Source: Phialophora verrucosa
Taxonomy: Eukaryota; Ascomycota; Eurotiomycetes; Chaetothyriales; Herpotrichiellaceae
Reading direction: 5' to 3'
Length of the DNA stretch: 64,000 nt
NCBI GenBank assembly: GCA_002099365.1
Contig: MSED01000002.1
Location: forward strand, 3,348,001 to 3,412,000
Below are positions 1 through 11,139 of the stretch, one piece after another; position 1 is the first letter of the stretch, and the number at the start of each line of letters is the position of its first letter. The notes under the pieces were generated by a model. That model did no database searches and was not told the DNA's origin. It saw nothing but the letters and a program-made list of their open reading frames with translations. Made by a program: the position numbers and the translations under genes.

Positions 1-3000
1 TAACTAGTGCTAGTGTATATCGATATAGTATAGGCGGGTTATAAGGAGAGGTTCTTTAGCCTTTAGAAGGTGTATTATCTACCTGTTGTCTAACTATATT
101 ATAAGGCCTCCGTCGAAGCTAAAGTTAATATAGTCGAAGAACCTCTACTAGTATAGTAATTCCTTTATAAAATAAGATAACGCTAGTAACTCTATCTTAG
201 TAGTTAATATTATAACTGTTACCTATTTTAAGGTCTTCTAGTTAATTAAGCCGTTATATAAGCTAAAGAGATATCTATTAAAGCTCTTCTTATCTATATT
301 ATTAGTAAATATAGCGTCTAAATAGTACTTAAATAGAAAGGAGAGTAGTTAAATAAATAGTTATATTTTAACCTTTAAAGGCTTAAGTACGCCTTTATAT
401 TTAATTATAAGATATTTTAAATAGCTAAAATAAGCTAACACTTTATTAGTAAAGCGTATATACTTTAGCGAAGGGTTTTATAGATACTAAAAGAGAATTA
501 AGACTATCTTTATAATATCCGGTCTAGTAATAATAGCTATAAAATTAATTAAGCTAATATATAACTAGAACCTGTATCTATTTAAGGCTAATACTTCGCC
601 TTTATATTAATCTAGTATATTTATTAGTAGAGATATTTATATAAGGTACTTAATATTAAAATATATAATTATTTTATTAATATAAGAGTCTTAGTATAGC
701 TAGAGAAAGTATTTAGGTCTATCGCGAATAATATATATATTAAGGAACTAGTTAGCCTTTATAATCTCTCTTAGCTTAAGGTCTCTTTATAGCTTATTAA
801 TTAGCTCTTACACCTTTAGAGCGTCTTCTTTTAAGAAGAGAAGAATAATATTATTAATATAGAAGAAAAAGATAACCTAGCTATTTACTAGTACGTAGTT
901 TACGCTAGGGACTCTCTTAAGGCCTAGTTTAGTAATAATATTTACTAAATAGTTATATTAGAGATATAGTAACTATTTAAAGCTATATAAGGCCTTTAGA
1001 AGCTAGAGGACTCTATTATTTTATTAAAACTCTAGTAGCTATTTAATTATTATATCTTTATTAATATTACTATTAAGAAAGGTATTAATAATATTAAGCT
1101 ATATAATTTTAAAGTTAAACGTTATTAAGAGTACTATTAACGCTTTAAAATATTAAATTATAAGTATTATAGTATAGTTATTCTTTTAAGAGGTCTAAAG
1201 GTCTCTTTAAATATAAATTCGCGCCTTAAATTTATTTAAATAACCGTCTATATCGAATTTATACTTAAATACCTAAAGGAGTAGTAATAGCTTATACTAG
1301 AGTTATCTAGAAACCTCTTAAAATATTTCTCTCGTCTTTAATACTTTAAACTCTATATAGGCTACTATAATAAAGTATTTACTAAATAAATACTTACTAA
1401 GGTCTCTTTAGCCTTTTAGTTCTAAAGGTAATATATCCTTATAAATCTTTAGCTTATTTAGGTCTTAAGATACTACTATTAATACTAATACTTTATTTAT
1501 CGCCTAAAAACCCTTTATAAGAGCTATAAAGAAGCTATAATAGTATTCTAAAGGTTCTTTAGTATCTAGAACAAACTATATTAGCCGTCTCTTCTTTCTT
1601 TTATATTTTAAACCTTTAGAGAGGATATTATCGTCGCTTAGTACTGTAGAAATTTTATATATATAGGGTACTAAGTTTAGTCTCTACCTCGTTAGTCTTT
1701 CCTATATAGCCTATATTAGTTTATATATATCTTCTACTCTTCTAGATAAGGACGAAGAGGGTATAATAAAGTTATTATCTATTATATTAGGCGTATATAT
1801 AGTATTAAGCGTATTTACCTCTAGTTAAGATATTCTTAAAGACTAAGAAGACTCTCGGTATAAAGTAATTTTTAATATTATATTAAAGGAATTATCTATT
1901 TTAGTAATTATTTATACCTTAAGTAAGTTACCTTTTCTTAATTATACCCTTTAGCTTTATCCTATAGTAGTATTTATAACTTTATCTTCGTCCTCTTTAT
2001 CTTTATCTTCTTATAATTATATACCTTTAGAGATACCGCCGAGAATATCGAGATTAATAATATCGGTGTCCGATTTAAAGCTATTAATTTATAAGAGATA
2101 TAGTATATCTTATAGGTCGAACTTCTAGCCTTTATTAAAATATATATTATATATTTATATAATTTTATATTTATTTTAAGGATTCTAGATGCGCTATATA
2201 TTAGTCGAGTTATACTCGACTAAATAACTAATTAATACCTTCGTATTTAGCTTCTTCTTCTTTAGTATATTATATAGTAGCTAGTACGCCTTCGAACCGA
2301 TAATATAAAGGTATCTAAGGCTCGGTTTATTACCTATTATAGCCTTAAAGGGTATCTTCTAGTTAAGTTTATATATTAGGGTCCTATTTATTAAATATAT
2401 AGCTATTCTAATAATTTTAGACTAAAGGTTATAAAGTAATTATAAGGCCTATCTAAGAGTATAAGCCTTTATAGTAAGTGTTCTACTATATCTCTCTATA
2501 TACCTATTTTATACTAGGGTATATAGGGCACTCGGTTTAATTATAATACCTTATTCTTAAAGGTATTTCTTTACCTCTTCTCTTACCGCTATCTTATTAT
2601 TAATATAGATAATCCCTATATATTAGTAGTATTATAACTTAATATAAGCTAATAAGAGTCGGAATACTTAAGCTATATCTTTACGTTTCGGTTTATAGAA
2701 GAGGATACTAAAGTTTATTAAGTAGTATTAAAAATAAATAATATATTTATTACCGTTATACCTCTCTTCTATTTAAAGAAGATTATAGGATATTTAATAA
2801 AAGATATACTTCTTTTATATCTCTTATTTATTTAATTAAGATATTTATTAAGTAGCCTTTAAGAGTTAATAAGCCTTATAAATAATTTTATTAATTATAA
2901 ATATTAAGATATCTTTAACTATATATAATAAATAAGAGAGAGGGCCTATATTAGAGTACTTTAGTCGAGCGTACTATAGTATTAAGAGGTTTATATTTAT

Positions 3001-4750
3001 ATTACTATATTTAGTTATAAATACTAACTTATTATACTATCGATATTTAATTATTATTAGTATATTAAATAACGCTATAAGGCCTTTATATTTATCTTTA
3101 TCTTAGCCTTATTAGTCTAGTATACTAGCCTTTTATAGTTTATTTAAGGATAATACTTAATGTTCTTTTAGATATCTTACTACTATAATTAATTATCTAT
3201 ATTTAGTTAAATAGCTATCTTAAGTGCTCTAATAGACCCCCTATTCTATTAAGAGAGAGAGAGAGATAATATTTATTATAAAGCTGAGGATATATACTAT
3301 ATTTAGTAGTATTATTATCTTTACGCCGTCTAGTATTATAACTTTTATAGTTACTATACTAGCTGCTTTAACCCGATATATTATCACCCCCGCTATTACT
3401 TAGCCTCTTTAGCGCTGTTCTAGATACTTAAATACTTATTAACTATTTATTATATAAATATTCGACCTTAAGTTAAGAATTTATTAATCTTTAAGAGCCT
3501 TAATACTTAATACCGAATACGCTATAATATTTATAAAGTTTAGAGGGTTATCTTTAACCTCTTTAATATCCTTTATAATAGTTACCTCTTTAGGCTTACC
3601 CTTCTTCGGCCTCCGCTAGATAAGCCCTTTTAGTATATCGCTATAGTTTATATTACTATATCTATATATCTCTATATATTTACTTATAGTACCCTTATTA
3701 CTTAAGGTCTTTCGGCTATTTATAATATTCCTCTTAATAAGCTACTTTAAACTCTTATCCTTAAGGGCTTTTTAAATTACTTATTTAATCGCCTTATTTA
3801 GAACTTAACTCGAATCTTATATATCTTTATTAAGGTATAGATAATTCCTTTACTAGTAGTACTTGTAGTATATATACTTATAGTAGTAAAGGGTCTTCCC
3901 TTAAAGAGTTATAGCTATAATATTTTCGACCTCTTTAATTATAAATATTTAACTAATAGCCTTCTTATCTTAGTTATATTATTATCTAGTTTAGAATAAT
4001 TTTATAAAATCTAAAAGAGAGAACTTTTAACCTTCTTTAGTATTAAGGACTTAGTTTATCTTTACCGTTATCTAGCCTTCCTTCTAGGTATTTACTACCT
4101 TAATAAAGTTAACTAAAGCCCTATCCTTATTAATATAGGGTAAATAATACCTTATAGCGTCGGTAGCGACCTTTATAAACCTTATTAACTAGCTATTAAT
4201 ATTATAGCGCCTAAAGTTCCTTTTAAGACCTTTATATTTAGCCGTAATTATTATATTATATATTCGGTCGTCTAGCGTAATATACTTCTTTAGAGTAACT
4301 ATTCGGTTATATAAAGTAACTATACCCTTTTCCTTAAAGAAGACCTAATAATTTAGGTTTATAGTTACCTTTACGGTATTATTAATATTACTAATTATAA
4401 CTATAACTCTTTAGTATATCTTTATCTTAGTATTATAGTTACTCTTAAGGATGATCTATATACTAGCTTATTACGCGGTTAGTTTAGCTATAAGTAATAG
4501 ATATACTAGTTCTTAAGATAATACCTTTAGGGTCTTATTATCTGGATTAATATAGTCCTAGATTATTATATTCTTACCTATATCCTTAATATATAAGAGC
4601 TAAGAGTACTAAATCTTTAGTTTATTAAGATATAGAGTCTTAATAATAGTATTTATTATTTTAGATATATATTATAAATTACTTAAAGCGATAAGTTTTT
4701 CGAGCGATAATATTTTCTATAAGTTAATAAAACCGCGGTTTATTCTATTA
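1..4750 (-). mobile_element. Degraded Ty1/copia retrotransposon, left-truncated by the window
   Basis: Reading the minus strand through its many stops gives copia landmarks in the expected order. Near 3000-2940 there is a GAG-pre-integrase trace resembling the W-H-A-R-L-G-H core, with H and G codons mutated. Around 2340-2250 is the late-integrase stretch reading NKPSLRYL then SKAY, like the copia P-x-L-S-H-L-R-V-F-G-C-x-A-Y block. Around 890-840 is the reverse transcriptase active-site region FFFYINNIILLF, where the usual YVDD has become YINN through G-to-A change. RNase H should lie below about 500 and continue outside the window. Gag would occupy roughly 4700-3100. No intact coding capacity remains. 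I could not pair two LTRs. Confidence 0.75.
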
Positions 4751-4790
4751 TTCTCTCTTCTCTTCTTTCCTTAACGAGAGAGATAGTAAG
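1..4790. repeat. AT-rich RIP-mutated repeat block
   Basis: The block is saturated with TA and AT dinucleotides and almost lacks CA and TG, while CG, CT and CC persist. That is the expected outcome of C-to-T change at CpA on both strands, the classic RIP signature of Pezizomycotina acting on duplicated DNA. No open frame of useful length survives on either strand. CA-containing sequence returns at about 4793. The block holds a degraded retrotransposon, listed separately, and probably behaves as constitutive heterochromatin; that last point is inference. Confidence 0.9.
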
Positions 4791-5140
4791 CTCGACAGGA
4801 GTTATCTAATAGTTAATGTGCTGTCGATATAAGGGCGCCGGCGGACGTCGTCGGCGGCCGAACAGCAGTGTATTGGTTGCGGTGGGCGTAATAGCGACGA
4901 GGTTAGGCGGACGCAGTCACTATTTAAGTAACGATATAGTATTATAGGGGTCTGTAATGTAGTGTTGAATCCGGTGCGATAGAGGTTACACCGGGCTTAT
5001 TACTGTTAAAGTTAAGGCGCTATTTAATAGTTATATATATATATATCCTTATATAACTATCTACCTTATTTATAGAGGTCTTTACGCCTTCTTATATATC
5101 TGAAAGACGCCTGTGCCTCTCTACCTTAACACCACCACCC
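4791..5140. other. Transition zone, possible LTR remnant
   Basis: A GC-rich island at about 4827-4920 with normal CA content is followed by another TA-rich patch to about 5100 containing a short AT run (about 5030-5051). This lies just upstream (minus-strand sense) of the copia body, where a 5' LTR would sit, but no second copy is in the window to prove it. No gene is visible. Confidence 0.35.
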
Positions 5141-5205
5141 GAGGCACCTCTGAGGCACTCGGGGGCACTCTGAGGCACTCGGAGGCACTCTGAGGCACTC
5201 TTGAG
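5141..5205. repeat. 10-bp minisatellite at the edge of the RIP block
   Basis: Five exact-period 10-bp units lie at 5151-5200, each ending in GGCACTC and differing only in the first two or three bases (TGA, GGG, TGA, GGA, TGA). A partial unit precedes them. The array marks the boundary between the AT-rich block and normal DNA. Confidence 0.85.
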
Positions 5206-6049
5206 ACGCGCCGTTGTCTCACGGCGCCGACGAGGTGCCTCGGAGTGTGCCTAGTTCAACACAGTTAATAAGCACATGACCGCCTCATCATTGCACACAC
5301 GTGGGTTGGTGCATGGATCACGTTCGGAATCCCCTACACAAGCACTCTGTGCTCCGTACCAGTATGCGATACTGCCTCCCGTAGGCGTGGACGGAAGCGC
5401 GGACTGGTGTGACCCGTACGAGTGGTCTCACCGCTGACTTGTGGCTTACGAAAGCAAGATCGTGATATCGTGAGCACCCTAACGAGGATAGTCAGCCTCG
5501 GCCTGGCGAGGCGAGGCAGGCGAAGCAGTGTAGACAGTACAGTGTCATGCTCAGCCTTGTCGTCCCGAGTGCCTGGTGCCATAAGATGGCCCCCGCTACT
5601 GGAAGACTCGGATCGCCACCTCGCCATGCAGTTTTGTCCAGTACGGGATTATCTCGGCGGTGAACGAGAACGAGGACGAGAGTCTGCACCTGCAGTTGCA
5701 GTTGTGAGCTGAGCATTGAACCGAGATTCTCTGCTGTGGGCGGTATGAACACTCAAGGATCGCAGCTCGAATGCGGACAGAGAACTCAAGCATTGAAAAG
5801 TCAATCAATTCCGTGTCTTCATAAATGGGCAGAAAAGGCCTGCTATATGGGGTATTCAAACCATCTCGCCTTTTCCATGCTGGTTCAGGTCGTGTCGTGT
5901 CGCGTTGGACGCTGCGGTGCATTCCTACTCATACTCCAACTCCAGGCGCCGGTCCATCAATGAGGCTGCTTTTCAATCACCAAGAGGAGTCGATAGTCTC
6001 CGAGTTCCTGCTCTTGTACTTATCGTCCCTGGGCGTGGGACTATATCCC
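5206..6049. other. Intergenic, no gene seen
   Basis: Short overlapping frames only, none with recognisable protein character. No tRNA-like or other structured element was noticed. Confidence 0.5.
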
Positions 6050-6577
6050 TCATATACCTTCGAGCTTCAGCTCCTTGGCTATCACATCCGCCCACTCGTC
6101 AATCTCGTTCCAGTCCCGATAGTCTCCAAACCGCCCGCCCACGCAACTCCACAGACATTTCACGGGGCCCGACATTTCCGATCCGTCGTCCTTCCCGGCG
6201 AATAGATGGTGATCTCGGACCTTGGGCAACTTCCTCAGGATCGTGTCTTCAATGTCCTGGGATTCTCTTCTCACAGCTCGATCTCTCACCCACTTGGAGC
6301 CCTTGACCGCGCGGGCCATCCCGACACTGAACGTCCAGGTCGGCTTCATTTGCAGTCCCATGGCTTCGATGTCAAGGAACTTCTGCGCGTCCAAGAGCCA
6401 TTTGTTCCCGTGCACGGCACTGCCCAGGATGACGGCGCTGTAGTTCTCGACGCTGAAAACGTGGTCGACGGGCCGGCAGTCGACGGCAAAGCCATCGCTA
6501 TGCAGGCGTGAAGCGATGCGATCGGCAATTTCGCGTGTTGACCCGTGCGATGTAGCGTAGGTGATGAGGATAGGCAT
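6050..6577 (-). CDS. Flavodoxin-like domain protein
   Basis: A 175-residue single-exon protein. The N-terminus is ILITYATSHGSTREIADRIA: a beta strand followed by the T-x-S-x-H-G-S-T phosphate-binding loop of the flavodoxin fold, which binds FMN. It continues with VILGSAVHGNKW, the usual second FMN loop. The size and pattern resemble the HemG/flavodoxin-like domain proteins common in bacteria and scattered in fungi. The start is the ATG at 6577; a longer in-frame reading begins only with GTG, which is unlikely in a fungus. The role is probably a soluble FMN-dependent electron carrier or oxidoreductase, with unknown substrate. The bacterial-looking family makes ancient transfer conceivable, but nothing in base composition proves it. 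Confidence 0.75.
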   Translation of the reverse strand: MPILITYATSHGSTREIADRIASRLHSDGFAVDCRPVDHVFSVENYSAVILGSAVHGNKWLLDAQKFLDIEAMGLQMKPTWTFSVGMARAVKGSKWVRDRAVRRESQDIEDTILRKLPKVRDHHLFAGKDDGSEMSGPVKCLWSCVGGRFGDYRDWNEIDEWADVIAKELKLEGI

Positions 6578-8070
6578 TGCGAATGACGCTTCCACCGTGC
6601 TCGCTCCTTGGTTGTGCTGTCTACGTGCGGTTCGTTGTCCTGTAGGCTAAGTGTCGCTGGGGGTTGATTCAATACCTGAACGGCTTGTTGGGCGCTGACT
6701 CTGGCAAGGATGCTTATGCGGTGGGTAGGTAGGCGTGGGGAGATGACCTGGTATTTGAGACAAAATGTTGTCGGCGTCGGCGTTTGGAGGTTGAGAACGA
6801 TATTGATAATTTCCGACGACTTTCATGTAGTTAGATTCGACCATGTGCCTCGGCGACGAAAAACACGCGAGCAAGCGAGTGTCGAAGTGTACCGTGCACT
6901 GTACTTATTCTGACTTTCGCTCCACCCACCTTGCAAGCCTGGCTATCTTACGGATTCCTGACAACTGCTGCCACTCATGGATGGTCTCGAACGCCTTAAC
7001 CCCGCCAATCGAGGCATCTTGCCATGCTAATGACGGGTAGGCCTGCTTCGTGTTCGCTACTTACCGCATCATTTGACGTGGGAGGGATAGGGAGACGGGT
7101 GAATAGAAGCCGCTGACAAGCACATACGATGTACGGTCTGGGTGATGAACGGTTCGGCACCCGACCTCTCCCAGAGATCCGCGCTTCCGTACGCAACAGT
7201 CCCGAGCCCCGAGGCTTTCTTTGACTGGATCAGCCGTGTGGTAATCCCGTGCCATTGGTGGCAAGGCTGTATCCGAAATTTAATGCGCATGTCGATTAGT
7301 TGTGGGTTGTTGCACATCTAAGACTGCTGGCCTACCGGCCTTACATTACGGTCGGAAGCAGGCGGAATGATGTAGCAGATTCCCGCGTAGGGATAAAGCT
7401 TGTGAGGGGCCAATGCGATAATCTGGGGCGGATTTGTAGTTTCATGTTCTTGAACCTCACCGTCTGTTGCTGTGCAAGACATATCAACGACGACCGCACC
7501 TATCTGGTAAAGTAGATGAAAAGATGAGGAAAGAAGCTGCAAAGTCGAGGAGAGAGAATGCCGTGATTGCCAAAAGATCGGTCACGTGCAATGGTATGGC
7601 GGATCATACGGAGCTTTGTAGGCAAAAAGTGCGTTGTTTTCAGGTTTCTCTGAATCCTGCGGCCGGAACAATCTTCGCGGCGGCTTTATTTCTCCCGTTC
7701 CGATGATTGGGCTAGGATCCCTCTCCCGCTGACAGTGGGAAATGGACAGCTCCGAAACACCAAGTCTTCGTGCGAAAACAAACAGGCTCGACAGTTGATG
7801 TTTGCTGACCGATCGGCCTGCTGACCTCCGTATGCAGAGACACCCACCGAGATAGCTCGGCGTACTTGGTTCGGCCGCTCATGCTCTTTGCCATGGCCCG
7901 TGTTTGAATTCTTTCGGACGTCAAATCCGAAGCAACTCGTCGGCATGTGCAATGGGCGAGCTTGAACCCGGGTTGCTGTCGCAAGGCTGCATGCTCGCTT
8001 CAAGATTCCGACTTGATCAATCTCCCTTCATCATGTACGGGACACGGGGCACAGCAGCGCCTAATTGACC
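6578..8070. other. Intergenic, no gene seen
   Basis: About 1.5 kb with only short overlapping frames on both strands. It must include the promoter of the flavodoxin-like gene at its left end. Nothing else can be supported. Confidence 0.5.
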
Positions 8071-8578
8071 CTAATTCCCCAATGAGCTGACCCGCCCAGT
8101 TCCAATCCAACGCCTTTCAGTGTGGTCGTGATATCATACAACGAGAAAATCTCCCAAATCCGCGTCTTGGTCCTAAGCAAAGGAGATTGAGTCAGCAGCC
8201 GTGTCCTTGTCTGGAGCGAGCCACGTACTGAAATTTTTAAAAATCACACCTCTCGATCCAGGGGGTCGGCTGGAAGGGGCTTGGTGTCCGGTATGAGGAG
8301 ATATTGCTTACCCAGCAATATACCAGGAATGCCGCCTGGGAAGTCAACGCTCCGAGTGCTACATAACTGGTCACATCTCGAACTGCTTCGGGAACCTGTG
8401 TCCATCTCTGGCTCGCTGCAGACGCTTTGGACAAGATCCTCTGCGAGGGACCGTGATGCAGGATGTGTCGGTGAAGGTAGAGCTGTTGCTGTCTTGGCCC
8501 TAACGTGCCAGGTGCTACCGACGAAAAGCTCCTGACTGCTTGGCTAAGTCGACTTATGGGAAGTCGCATTGGAGGCAT
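8071..8578 (-). CDS. Small hypothetical protein, probably mitochondrial
   Basis: Two exons (8578..8312 and 8172..8071) give 122 residues. The intron 8311..8173 has donor GTAAGC, branch-like CTGACT and acceptor CTTAG, and splicing is in phase 0. Without splicing the frame ends in low-complexity sequence, so the spliced model is preferred. The N-terminus MPPMRLPISRLSQAVRSFSS is basic, Ser-rich and free of acidic residues, as in a mitochondrial presequence. Residues about 67-88 (VRDVTSYVALGALTSQAAFLVYCW) form a hydrophobic segment that could span a membrane. I do not recognise the family; small inner-membrane assembly factors look similar, but that is only an analogy. Confidence 0.45.
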
Positions 8579-9670
8579 GCTGTTGTCGTGGTATGGAAAA
8601 GTGTGCGCAAAATGCCGATGAGAGGCTTAAAGTGTTGTGATGAGGGCTCTGAAGTGAAGATTTGCTGGCTTTGGGGGTGATGTTGCCAGTCCAAGAGTAT
8701 AGTCGAATGTGTTCAGTATCGCGTGAGTCTTTATTTTGTATCGTCTGTAATGATTCTGGGCAGGTAGACTTGCCACCGACTCCAATGGGAGAGGTTATAT
8801 GTGCACGACCTCCATCCCACCCTGTCGAGAGAATGACATTCTCTCCCGGAGCCTTGCATGCCCAGCACGGTCACGCTGTCGATGGCGTCCAGCTGCATGC
8901 TCACCTGATTGTGGGACTTGTCGTAGCAGGAGACACCCCCGCATGCGCTATTCGGGTAGCTTTGGTAAGACTCGGCTTGGCCATACTGGACAGATTCGAC
9001 GCGTTACGAGTACTCAACCCTTTCCTTTGGTGAGCAATGGGTATGATTGTCCCTGCAAAGGGTGATATGAGTTATAGAAGGTGCCCATTATCCTTCACGT
9101 GTCTTTTCTTGCGTCCTATCTGTGGTCAACGATGGGTGTTTTGACAAAGTCTCTTCCGAGAAGGAGCAATTGCGCGACAAACCAAGTTGCGCATTTTTCT
9201 GTACGGGTGCAGGAGCCCGTGGAGCCTGACGAGCCCTGAAAGCCCCGAGCCCCAAGTGGCGTGAGCGACGTCGAGGCGGTCTCCGGGCGTCTGTAGCCTA
9301 ATCTACTCGTAGCGAGCTATTTGGCAAACTGGGGATGCCGAGAACTTGTCGGGCTTAGTACCGAGTTCTGGACAACTCCACAGCCCGCGCAGATCGTGGT
9401 GTGATGGCTTCCTATCATCTGCTCTGTTGGTCCCTCTGAGGACGTTTCGCGCCTCATCCTCCATAATCGGACCACGCGAACGTGTTCAGCCTCATCCAAT
9501 AACAAACTACTCGTCGTCCTTTGGGGCTTCCACTCGCGGCGATGGGGTCGCTCTGTCACCAATGGCTAATGACTCGGGTGTCTCCGTGCAGCCTTGCCGA
9601 ACCCTGAGGCTTTACACAACCAAGACGGTAAGGGTACCTTGTTGGGATTGTGGCACAGTACCACCTCCTA
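8579..9670. other. Intergenic, no gene seen
   Basis: Only short frames in all directions. A divergent promoter for the 8578 gene and upstream sequence of the repeat-protein gene must lie here. Confidence 0.45.
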
Positions 9671-9680
9671 CACCGGGGAG

Positions 9681-9823
9681 TATATGTAACGCTGAAGTTC
9701 CTCTCACTGTCTATCCCCTTTCCCTCCAAATCACACAAGACATACCAGAACATCAACACCACACCATTGACAAGAGAATCCCTCACACAACCTGACCATT
9801 ACCATCGAAAAGGGGAAAGGTTC
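9681..9823 (+). promoter_or_regulatory. Putative core promoter and 5' UTR of the repeat protein gene
   Basis: A TATATGT box at 9681 lies about 30 bases upstream of a pyrimidine-rich tract (TATCCCCTTTCCCTCC, about 9712-9727), a common fungal transcription-start context. The downstream A/C-rich leader reaches the ATG at 9824. This supports 9824 as the start over the longer in-frame reading, which opens with GTG at 9650. Confidence 0.35.
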
Positions 9824-10411
9824 ATGCAAAACAGCAACACAACATCCATGAAGCCACAAAACTCGACCAGCAGCTCAATTTCAGACACTCAAACTGCACA
9901 GATGCACGGCTACGGCAACAGCTGGTTCACCAACCTCAACGAGCTGGGGACCGAGTACGCTAAACTCCACGCCGAAGAACGGAACGCCAATTCTAAGACA
10001 CAGACACCATCGTCCACGCATTGCTACGGAGATTCGTGGTTCGAGAACCTCAACGCCCAGAGGCTAGAATACGAACAGCAGCACAAGACCCGCGAAGAAG
10101 CCCCCAGGCCGCACAACTATGGGGACGCCTGGTTTGAGAATCTCAACAATCAGCGCGTCGAATTCGAACGGGCGCATCAACCGCACAACTACGGCGACGC
10201 CTGGTTCGAAAACCTCAACGGCCAAAGATTACAGTACGAGCAGGCCCACCAGCCGCACAATTACGGGGACGCTTGGTTTGAGAACCTCAACAACCAAAGA
10301 TTGCAGTTTGAGCAGTCCCACCAGCCGCACAACTACGGCGCGGCTTGGTTCGACGAGTACGAGCGCTTGTGGGAACAGTGGCAGAATTCCAAGACGTGCA
10401 GACAAGCATAG
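9824..10411 (+). CDS. Tandem YG-D-A-WFENLN repeat protein, unknown function
   Basis: A 195-residue protein made almost wholly of six imperfect copies of a 23-32 residue module with the core YGDAWFENLN, then Q-R-L/V, an aromatic residue, E, and a HQPHN linker. Copies 1 and 2 (about residues 28 and 66) are more diverged and have longer linkers. Copies 3-6 are exactly 24 residues (72 bp) apart. Copy 6 departs after the core to a W-rich end (WEQWQNSK). The N-terminal 25 residues are Ser/Thr/Asn-rich. I see no signal peptide or membrane segment. The invariant aromatic residues and the amphipathic E/Q-rich half suggest short helical repeats or a binding array. I do not recognise the family. The start is the ATG at 9824; no intron is needed. 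Confidence 0.7.
   Translation: MQNSNTTSMKPQNSTSSSISDTQTAQMHGYGNSWFTNLNELGTEYAKLHAEERNANSKTQTPSSTHCYGDSWFENLNAQRLEYEQQHKTREEAPRPHNYGDAWFENLNNQRVEFERAHQPHNYGDAWFENLNGQRLQYEQAHQPHNYGDAWFENLNNQRLQFEQSHQPHNYGAAWFDEYERLWEQWQNSKTCRQA
10109..10350 (+). repeat. 72-bp in-frame tandem repeat
   Basis: Units begin CCGCACAA at 10109, 10181, 10253 and 10325, exactly 72 bases apart. Differences between units are largely at third codon positions in the core (for example TAT/TAC, GGG/GGC, GAG/GAA), which suggests purifying selection on the encoded peptide. Confidence 0.9.
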
Positions 10412-11139
10412 ACAACCGGGTGGATTGGGATTCGATCCGCGACCACAGCTCGTGAGCCCGAGTGATACAGAATAGAGTATGTTCGGCTCTTTTGTTCCGT
10501 CAGAGCGACCGGAGTACAGGTTCAGTTAACCAGGAGTTGACTGGGGCTCGGCCCATTGCATTGGTATTGGCAATGGCGTGGACGGGCAGGACGGGCAACA
10601 TAATACGGGACAATTAATGTGGAGGGAATAATTAATGATGACACGAACGAAATTCATCAATGATACAAGTAACCCTTCTTCGCATCGGGATGTGCCTGCG
10701 CCACTGGTAGTACTCGCATTATGACAGTATAATAGGATAGTAGGATTGCCCAGGCTTGTCACTGGCGAGTCTCCTAGGTATTATTGGACAGGTGAGTAAG
10801 TGGGACGAGTGGCAGGAGTTCATTATATCCTTGCCATTAAAACAAGCGCGTCGATTATATGGTTACTATGAAAGCAAGTGTGTGGATTTCTAGATGTTGG
10901 ACATGACCATTCTGCAAAAGATTCATTGAGCAGCCACCATAGCGACTGATCGATTACTGTACCAGATCCCTAGAGACCACCACACATATGACGCCGAGGG
11001 GCATGCATGTAAGCATAAATGAACCATTAAGACTGCCAGATCTGATATTGCTTCCATTGGCTATTCGTGTATCTTTTCGTTGCTACTTCAATTCGGTTCA
11101 CTCGATCGTTCCATTCCATTTTCTTTCATTCCGTCGTTA
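10412..11139. other. Intergenic, no gene seen
   Basis: Contains the 3' flanks of the repeat-protein gene and of the minus-strand gene to its right. Nothing else is supported. Confidence 0.5.

Noticed and set aside
9650..9823. 58-residue N-terminal extension of the repeat protein
   Set aside because: Begins with GTG, and the stretch has a TATA box and CT-rich leader typical of promoter and 5' UTR.
10415..10460. tRNA-like T-loop sequence GGGATTCGATCC
   Set aside because: No matching acceptor, D-arm or anticodon stem could be folded around it.
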